From Acidobacteriota bacterium (GTDB lineage Bacteria; Acidobacteriota; Terriglobia; Terriglobales; Acidobacteriaceae), in NCBI GenBank assembly GCA_019510535.1, contig JAEKKE010000285.1:1-11842 (forward strand): 11,842 nucleotides of DNA, read 5' to 3'. This document shows, piece after piece, positions 7,377 through 11,842 of the stretch (position 1 is its first letter; every line of letters begins with the position of its first letter). Below the pieces are notes generated by a model. The model was given only the letters and a program-made list of their open reading frames with translations, did not search any database and had not been told where the DNA came from. The position numbers and the translations under genes are program-made.

Positions 7377-8231
7377 TCAGCGATAGACAAACCCCAGCGA
7401 ATACAGAAACTCCACCATCAGCGCATTCGTTTCGGAGAGATATGGCTCCTTCTTATAGAACGAGTGCACCTGTCCGGGATAGATATGCAGCTCGCACCGC
7501 GCGCCTGCGGCTTTCAACTGTCCGGCATACCTGCGCAGCACGTCCGCATGGATCACCGGATCGTCGCTGCCGCTCATGATTAACATCGGCGGAGCGTCTT
7601 TGTTCACATAACTCATCGGCGAAAGCTTTTCGTCGTGATGAAACAGATTGCTTGCATAGTGAACATCGAGCGCTGGGTTCAGCAGTACCAGAGCATCCGG
7701 CCTGGCGGAGACGCGCAGATCATCCTGCGAATCGTCCCACAGCGGCGCAGCCGATTCCGGCTTAACGGCAGCATATGCGGCGTTGTATCCACCGGCAGAG
7801 CTTCCGCCTGCCGCAATCTTCTTCGCATCAAGACGGAGTTCCGATGCATGCGCGCGAATCCATCGCATCGCACTCTTCGTATCTTCGACGCAGATGCGCG
7901 GTTCCTCATGCGAGGTGGCCGCAAGCAAACGGTATTGCAGCAGAATCGCAACCGCGCCATGTGCGGCAACGGCCTTCGCCTGCTCGTTGTGCACACCGGG
8001 AGCGCCGTTCACCCAGCCGCCGCCATGAATCAGCAACACAGCCGGTCGCTCCGGGGCATAGTCCCGCGCACCGACGTCCTTCGGCTCAAGAATCCATAAC
8101 CCAAGCTCGCGCCCATCCACCTTCTTGTAGGTGATACGACGTCCAACCGGCGGATCCCATGTCTGGGCCACTGCGGAGATGGTCAATGCCGCAATCAAAA
8201 CTGCACACCAGCGAAATACGTTCTTCTTCAT
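7377..8231 (-). CDS. Secreted alpha/beta-hydrolase (esterase/lipase, BD-FAE-like)
   Basis: This is a probable exported carboxylic-ester hydrolase of 284 residues. It begins with a signal peptide: MKKNVFRW, a hydrophobic core to about residue 20, and likely cleavage after AVA (22). The oxyanion-hole motif HGGGW is at 69-73. The nucleophile elbow is G-S-S-A-G at 143-147, making Ser145 the likely nucleophile. The acid is probably Asp224 (GSDDPV) and the base His256 (GQVHSF). These are the features of the BD-FAE/Aes-like esterase group; the substrate could be an acylated sugar or another small ester. In-frame TTG and ATG codons extend the frame upstream (to 8270), but they would place coding sequence across a hairpin and spoil the signal peptide, so the ATG at 8231 was chosen. 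No Shine-Dalgarno lies before it; the bases there are CCTCCTTTTCTTTGC. The gene is alone on its strand and sits between direct repeat copies A and B. Confidence 0.9.
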   Translation of the reverse strand: MKKNVFRWCAVLIAALTISAVAQTWDPPVGRRITYKKVDGRELGLWILEPKDVGARDYAPERPAVLLIHGGGWVNGAPGVHNEQAKAVAAHGAVAILLQYRLLAATSHEEPRICVEDTKSAMRWIRAHASELRLDAKKIAAGGSSAGGYNAAYAAVKPESAAPLWDDSQDDLRVSARPDALVLLNPALDVHYASNLFHHDEKLSPMSYVNKDAPPMLIMSGSDDPVIHADVLRRYAGQLKAAGARCELHIYPGQVHSFYKKEPYLSETNALMVEFLYSLGFVYR

Positions 8232-8233
8232 GC

Positions 8234-8263
8234 AAAGAAAAGGAGGCCACATGAGTGGCCTCC
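8234..8263 (-). terminator. Terminator-like hairpin directly before the hydrolase start codon
   Basis: A perfect 9-bp stem (8242-8250 with 8255-8263) has a 4-base loop. On the minus strand it is followed by TTTTCTTT, then GC and the hydrolase ATG. This is a good intrinsic-terminator shape, but no minus-strand gene lies upstream for it to terminate. It would occupy the hydrolase's 5' leader, or end stray transcription coming from the right. The stem holds GGAGG and its complement CCTCC. A CATAAT box (minus strand, 8273-8278) just upstream could be a -10 element, but no good -35 is seen. Confidence 0.6.
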
Positions 8264-8397
8264 GCTGCAACCATTATGTTCTTAGAGTCATATCTGCATT
8301 TCCCTGGGTATCCCGGAAGAGGCATTTTGCCTCGGGGATTCAGAGCGAGTAAGGCGGGCTGTATTCGTAGCCCATATGGCATCCCCAGGCGAGGATA

Positions 8398-8487
8398 AGC
8401 GCTGAAGGCGCGTTCTATACCAGCCTGGGGCAACGCCCCAGGTTAGGTGCCCACAAGGTATTAAAGGGCTGAAGGCCCGCGCTATAG
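8398..8487 (+). repeat. Three-hairpin dispersed repeat, copy B
   Basis: Copy B has the same order as copy A: GCGCTGAAGGCGC, TTCTATACC, the fully paired CCTGGGGCAACGCCCCAGG, a middle nearly identical to A (GTGCCCACAAGGTATTAAA), GGGCTGAAGGCCC and CTATAG. It is a direct repeat of copy A, and the hydrolase gene lies between them. It shares the hairpin skeleton with the inverted copy C, about 120 bp away. Confidence 0.9.
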
Positions 8488-8610
8488 CTCTACAGTGCAA
8501 AGCGAATTTATCGTCACGTTATGAGAGATATGTTCGTGCCATCTGAAGGGTCGTGCCTAGGAGAGGAGAGGCCAAGCATCGACAAATCCGCGTTCATCGA
8601 GAGTCGGAAT

Positions 8611-8699
8611 TATAGATCGGGCTTTCAGCCCTCTATATTTTCTTCGGCCCGAAACCTGGGGCGTTGCCCCAGGCTGGTATAGGGCGCGCCTTCAGCGCT
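8611..8699 (-). repeat. Three-hairpin dispersed repeat, copy C (inverted)
   Basis: The reverse complement has the same skeleton: GCGCTGAAGGCGC, CTATACC, CCTGGGGCAACGCCCCAGG, a diverged middle, then GGGCTGAAAGCCC and CTATA. Hairpin 3 has an A at the position where copies A and B have G, so a U-A pair replaces U-G and pairing is kept. The middle section is the most diverged part, as expected if the hairpins are the conserved units. Confidence 0.85.
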
Positions 8700-8933
8700 T
8701 GGGAGCATGACATTTTGAGGAGACGTCATGTCCACGGCCGACGGTTTTACTGTGTGAAACAAACTCACCCTCCTATAGAGGCACCTATGGAGTGCATGCG
8801 GAAAGAGCGCATGGTTCGAGAAGATCCGCGTTGTTGTTGGGAATTCCTTCGCGCAAAGATGCGGGCTCTACTCAAAGAACCTACCGTAAAAATGAAACGC
8901 ATTTCCCGGAATAGATTGGGTAGGTCATTCTCG

Positions 8934-8963
8934 TTGACACGCTTTTGCACCGCAAGTTAGAAG
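8934..8963 (+). promoter_or_regulatory. Possible promoter of the surface-protein gene
   Basis: A perfect TTGACA (8934-8939) is followed after 18 bases by TAGAAG (8958-8963), which matches TATAAT at 4 of 6 positions. It lies about 80 bases before the ATG at 9042. The -35 is good and the -10 is weak, and this is the only plausible sigma70-like pair I noticed in the gap. The putative -10 overlaps the first AGAAGGCT repeat of the leader. Confidence 0.3.
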
Positions 8964-9034
8964 GCTCGTGGAATTTACAACGCCACCGTGCTACAGCCTT
9001 CTCGCTCATTCCTAAAAAGCAGAAGGCTTAGGAG
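8959..9034 (+). promoter_or_regulatory. Leader with two mutually exclusive hairpins and the ribosome-binding site
   Basis: AGAAGGCT occurs at 8959-8966 and 9021-9028, and its exact complement AGCCTTCT lies between them at 8995-9002. The middle copy can pair with either outer one but not both. The downstream pairing ends two bases before the AGGAG Shine-Dalgarno (9030-9034), which is 7 bases from the ATG at 9042. The arrangement is seen directly; a switching role is inference. If transcription starts after the putative -10 at 8958-8963, the first copy would be outside the RNA and only the downstream hairpin would form. Confidence 0.3.
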
Positions 9035-9041
9035 ATCCCCT

Positions 9042-11842
9042 ATGCCCGCAAAACGAGGTTGGTCAGCATTCTTTGCGATCGCCCGTCTTTTCCTGTCCAT
9101 GTGGGTGGCGCCTGAGGGCGTCCTCTATACCGCCTCCATGTGGGACGAGAGTCAGGGAAGCATCAACATTTATCAGAACGCCCAAAAGACAGGCACCATC
9201 GGCGCGCATGGCGAGACCATGGGTGGGGCGATCAGCGGCGATAGCACCAATCTCTTCGCTGCACTGCAATACAACACCGGTCTCGGAGGAAGCGGCTATA
9301 TTGGCCGTTATAACCGCAGCACCCACACGCGGGATCTGACATGGTCGGCAAGTACAGATAAGACCGAGAAACGCGCGGACGTTATCACCGGCATCGCCGA
9401 TACCGGAACGCTGGTGTATGTCAGCGATCATCCTGACAACCTGGTGCGGTGCTACACAACGGCCGGCGTGTGGCAATCGGATTGGAGCCTCACCGATCCG
9501 GGCGCGATTGCGGTCGACGGATCGGGGAACGTATGGGTCGCCCAGATGAACGAGGGCACGATCCAGGAGTTTGGCCCGTCGGGCAATGTGCTGAACACCA
9601 TCAGCATGGGTTCCAGCGCGAGGCCCTCGGCGTTGTACTTTGACAGCGCCAATAACCATTTGATGGTCGGCGATCAGGGGCCGAACATGAACATCCAGAT
9701 CTACGGAAATCTGTCGAGCACGCCGACTCTGGTTGGAACCTTCGGTGTACAAGGCGGATATCTCGACACCACCGCCGGAGTCAAGGGGCAGACCGGTAGC
9801 CAGCGCTTCACGCGCATCGTTGGCATAGGAAAAGACAGCACCGGCAACCTGTACGTCATCAACAATCCCTGGGGAGGAACCTGGGACCTGGGACGCAACG
9901 GAAAGACCGATCTTCACGCGTACAACAGTTCCGGGGTGCTGCAGTACACGCTGCAGGCACTGAACTTCGAAGGCAACGCCGCCTTTGACCCCGGCACCGA
10001 CGGCGCTTATTTGTATGGCGGTCAGGATGTTTTCTCGGGTACGGGCGGCGGAGGATACGTTGGCAACAGCGTCGACGCGCTCGACTATCCGACAGATCCG
10101 CGCGTGGATGTAACTAACAACAGCCGTGGGTTCGATTTCGGTCTCATGACCAGCGTCAATGGCCATCGCATCCTCGCGGCCACCGGCCAGAATCCTGACC
10201 TCTTCATCTTTTCTTATTTCCCCACTGGCCATTACGCATCGGTTCCTTTCGGCACTCTGCCGGGCCAGACCAGTCCGGCGGGTTATACCAACTACTTCAA
10301 TACCCTGGCTCGTGTCCGGAACGGATTCTGTCTCGACACGAATGGCGATATCTGGGTGGGCCTGGATAAGACCAACGCGATCACCCATTACCCGTTGACG
10401 GGCTTTGATGCCAATGGCAAGCCGATCTACGGAACGCCAACAACCACACCGACTCCGTCGACCATTGCGCCGCTGGCCGGCATCGAGTACATCCCCTCCA
10501 CCGACACGATGGTCCTGATGAACGGGAACGGCACCGATTGGACCTCGCTCGGCGGCCGGGTCGAGGTGTACCACGGTTGGATGGCGGGCAACACCACCAC
10601 TCCCGACAAGGTCATCAACCTGAAGACCACGCAGAACCCCAAGGGACGCGCGGCGGCGGGCAACTATCTGTTCATCTCGTATGTCCATACCGTGCCCGAT
10701 ATCGACGCCTACAACCTGACGACCGGCGCCAATGATCTGACGATGACCACTGCCAACTCCAACGTGGCGGTGGGCAACGATGTGGATTCGATGTACGGCA
10801 TTCGCGCTTACCAGGCGAGCAATGGCGACTACCTGGTCAGCAAGGACAATTACAACAACAACTCGATCGTCATTCACAGAATGACAGTCGGCACTCCGAC
10901 ACCTGACTTCAGCATCTCGGATACACCGGCTTCGCAAACGGTGACGCAGGGGAACAGCACCACCTACACAACGATGGTCAACGCACTCAATGGCTTCACC
11001 GATACGGTGAACCTGAGTGTGAGCGGATTGCCAACTGGAGCTACCGCCAGCCTCAGTCCAGCATCGGTCTCCGGCTCGGGAAGCTCAACGCTGTCATTGA
11101 CGGCTGCGACGACAACTGCAGCCGGGACGTACACGCTGACGATCACGGGCACCAACGGCACTCTGACGCACACAAGTACAGTGACGTTGATTGTGCAGGG
11201 ACCGTCTAACTTCAGTATCTCGGCAGCTCCAAGCTCGCAGACAGTGACGCAGGGTAATAGCACCACCTACACGGCGTCGATCAGCGCTGTGAACGGCTTC
11301 ACCGGCACGACCAGTCTGAGCGTGAGCGGCCTGCCTGCTGGAGCAACCGCCAGCTTCAGCCCAACGTCGGTCGCGGGTTCAGGTAGCTCGACGCTGACAG
11401 TCTCGACAGCAACGACAACTCCAGTGGGCACGTACACACTGACGATCACGGGCACCAGCGGTACCTTGACGCACTCGGCGACCGTGACGCTGGTGGTGCA
11501 GGGACCGGCGGACTTCAGCATCTCGTCCACACCGAGTTCGCAGACGGTGACGCAGGGCAACGGCACCACGTACACAACCACGATAGGCGCGCTGAACGGC
11601 TTTACCGATACGGTGAACCTGAGTGTGAGCGGATTGCCAACTGGAGCTACCGCCAGCCTCAGCCCAGCATCGGTCTCCGGCTCGGGAAGCTCGACGCTAA
11701 CGGTCTCGACTGCAACGACAACACCAGCGGGTACCTACACTCTGACAATCACAGGCGTCGACGGCACACTGACGCACTCGGCGACGGTCACTCTGGTGGT
11801 GAATGCGGCTACAGGTGGTCTGCCGACGGGGTGGACAGATCA
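9042..11842 (+). CDS. Large exported protein: beta-propeller-like domain plus tandem Ig-like repeats (3' end beyond window)
   Basis: The frame is open for 933 codons to the window edge. The ATG at 9042 has AGGAG 7 bases upstream. The N-terminus (MPAKRGW, then a hydrophobic stretch to about residue 23) suggests an export signal, though Arg15 interrupts it. Residues 27 to about 615 are rich in Gly, Asn, Asp, Thr and aromatic residues and carry NHL/Vgb-like beta-propeller phrases (AIAVDGSGNVWVAQ, GKDSTGNLYVIN, DTNGDIWVGL). The beta-propeller call is inference from these phrases. From residue 622 there are three Ig-like repeats of exactly 101 residues (FSIS...SSQTVTQGNSTTYT...LPTGATASLSP...GTYTLTITG...VTLVVQGP). 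Repetition stops near residue 924, and the final residues (GGLPTGWTDQ) look like the start of another C-terminal domain. A cell-surface or secreted adhesion or carbohydrate-related role is plausible but unproven. An opposite-strand frame of 624 codons (9063-10937) is a shadow of this gene. Confidence 0.88.
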   Translation, partial: MPAKRGWSAFFAIARLFLSMWVAPEGVLYTASMWDESQGSINIYQNAQKTGTIGAHGETMGGAISGDSTNLFAALQYNTGLGGSGYIGRYNRSTHTRDLTWSASTDKTEKRADVITGIADTGTLVYVSDHPDNLVRCYTTAGVWQSDWSLTDPGAIAVDGSGNVWVAQMNEGTIQEFGPSGNVLNTISMGSSARPSALYFDSANNHLMVGDQGPNMNIQIYGNLSSTPTLVGTFGVQGGYLDTTAGVKGQTGSQRFTRIVGIGKDSTGNLYVINNPWGGTWDLGRNGKTDLHAYNSSGVLQYTLQALNFEGNAAFDPGTDGAYLYGGQDVFSGTGGGGYVGNSVDALDYPTDPRVDVTNNSRGFDFGLMTSVNGHRILAATGQNPDLFIFSYFPTGHYASVPFGTLPGQTSPAGYTNYFNTLARVRNGFCLDTNGDIWVGLDKTNAITHYPLTGFDANGKPIYGTPTTTPTPSTIAPLAGIEYIPSTDTMVLMNGNGTDWTSLGGRVEVYHGWMAGNTTTPDKVINLKTTQNPKGRAAAGNYLFISYVHTVPDIDAYNLTTGANDLTMTTANSNVAVGNDVDSMYGIRAYQASNGDYLVSKDNYNNNSIVIHRMTVGTPTPDFSISDTPASQTVTQGNSTTYTTMVNALNGFTDTVNLSVSGLPTGATASLSPASVSGSGSSTLSLTAATTTAAGTYTLTITGTNGTLTHTSTVTLIVQGPSNFSISAAPSSQTVTQGNSTTYTASISAVNGFTGTTSLSVSGLPAGATASFSPTSVAGSGSSTLTVSTATTTPVGTYTLTITGTSGTLTHSATVTLVVQGPADFSISSTPSSQTVTQGNGTTYTTTIGALNGFTDTVNLSVSGLPTGATASLSPASVSGSGSSTLTVSTATTTPAGTYTLTITGVDGTLTHSATVTLVVNAATGGLPTGWTD
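10905..11813 (+). repeat. Three tandem 303-bp repeats encoding Ig-like domains
   Basis: Units start at 10905, 11208 and 11511, each at the F-S-I-S phrase, with an exact period of 303 bp (101 codons) and no indels. Positions 10998-11086 (unit 1) and 11604-11692 (unit 3) differ at one base in 89. The second half of unit 3 instead resembles unit 2 (LTVSTATTTP, THSATVTLVV). Unit 3 therefore looks like a mosaic of units 1 and 2. Confidence 0.9.

Larger units (their letters stand above)
8264..9041. other. Long intergenic region with repeats; no convincing gene
   Basis: These 778 bp are visibly more AT-rich than the flanking genes outside the repeats. They hold repeat copies B and C in inverted orientation, a GAGGCA/TGCCTC hairpin at about 8318-8332 (loop TTT), and the leader of the surface protein gene. 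Two longer open frames start inside the repeats with (M)PQAGI(E/G)RAFSA and are not credible genes. The best small candidate is a 57-codon, very basic frame at 8787-8960 with a GAGG five bases before its ATG; its composition does not look clearly coding. A nine-codon frame at 8728-8757 has a good GAGGAG site. Neither is called as a gene. Confidence 0.55.

Noticed and set aside
8086..8433. A 115-codon minus-strand frame starting MPQAGIERAFSA
   Set aside because: It starts inside repeat copy B, crosses the terminator-like hairpin and overlaps the hydrolase out of frame. The same N-terminal peptide can be read from all three repeat copies, so it reflects repeat sequence, not a protein.
7226..8699. 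The repeats as a CRISPR array or a transposon end pair
   Set aside because: There are only three copies, irregularly spaced and in mixed orientation, with a gene between two of them. There are no unique spacers of constant length, no cas genes and no transposase.
8664..8960. A 98-codon plus-strand frame starting MPQAGIGRAFSA
   Set aside because: It starts inside repeat copy C. Only the part from the ATG at 8787 has a possible ribosome site, and its composition is not clearly coding.
9104..9131. Resemblance of this coding stretch (GGCGCCTGAGGGCG...CTATACC) to the start of the three-hairpin repeat
   Set aside because: The match needs gaps and several mismatches, and the bases encode a sensible protein segment (APEGVLYTAS). 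Chance is the simpler explanation.
9063..10937. A 624-codon open frame on the minus strand
   Set aside because: It is antisense to the surface-protein frame, rich in Arg/Val/His with no domain logic, and is explained by the codon usage of the plus-strand gene, which has a ribosome site, an export signal and recognisable repeats.

Overview
The window looks like chromosomal DNA of an Acidobacteriota (Terriglobia-type) soil bacterium. The evidence is the moderately GC-rich coding sequence, a large surface protein with 101-residue Ig-like repeats of a kind common in that group, the style of the three-gene RND pump operon, and intergenic gaps filled with short modular palindromic repeats. This assignment comes from recognition only; there is no marker gene in the window.

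Layout. Positions 1-75 hold the last 24 codons of an unidentified plus-strand gene. Then comes a complete minus-strand RND efflux operon, transcribed from about 6100 down to 288. Its order is inner-membrane permease (2992-6093), periplasmic adaptor (1751-2995) and outer-membrane channel lipoprotein (288-1754). Both junctions are 4-bp stop/start overlaps, so translation is probably coupled. An AraC-family regulator (6291-7154, plus) is divergent from the pump across a 197-bp intergenic region and is its obvious candidate regulator. Next is a stretch of hairpin repeats, then a secreted alpha/beta-hydrolase (7377-8231, minus) whose start codon sits directly behind a terminator-like hairpin. A 778-bp gap (8264-9041) with two more repeat copies holds no convincing gene. 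From 9042 to the window edge runs a large exported protein: an N-terminal beta-propeller-like region followed by three tandem Ig-like repeats. It has no stop codon in the window.

How the genes may work together. The pump proteins would form a tripartite inner-membrane/periplasm/outer-membrane complex under the divergent AraC regulator. Compared with what I know of these families, both the permease and the regulator carry clean in-frame gaps in conserved cores: about 23 residues just before TM2 in the permease, and about 11 residues between the two helix-turn-helix motifs in the regulator. The pump unit may therefore be altered or decaying. The hydrolase and the surface protein are separate units with no visible functional link to the pump.

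No clearly new multi-gene system is visible. The most unusual material is the family of three-hairpin repeats, whose variation among copies keeps pairing through G-U wobbles on one strand only; the leader structures before the hydrolase and the surface protein; and the paired in-frame gaps in pump and regulator.
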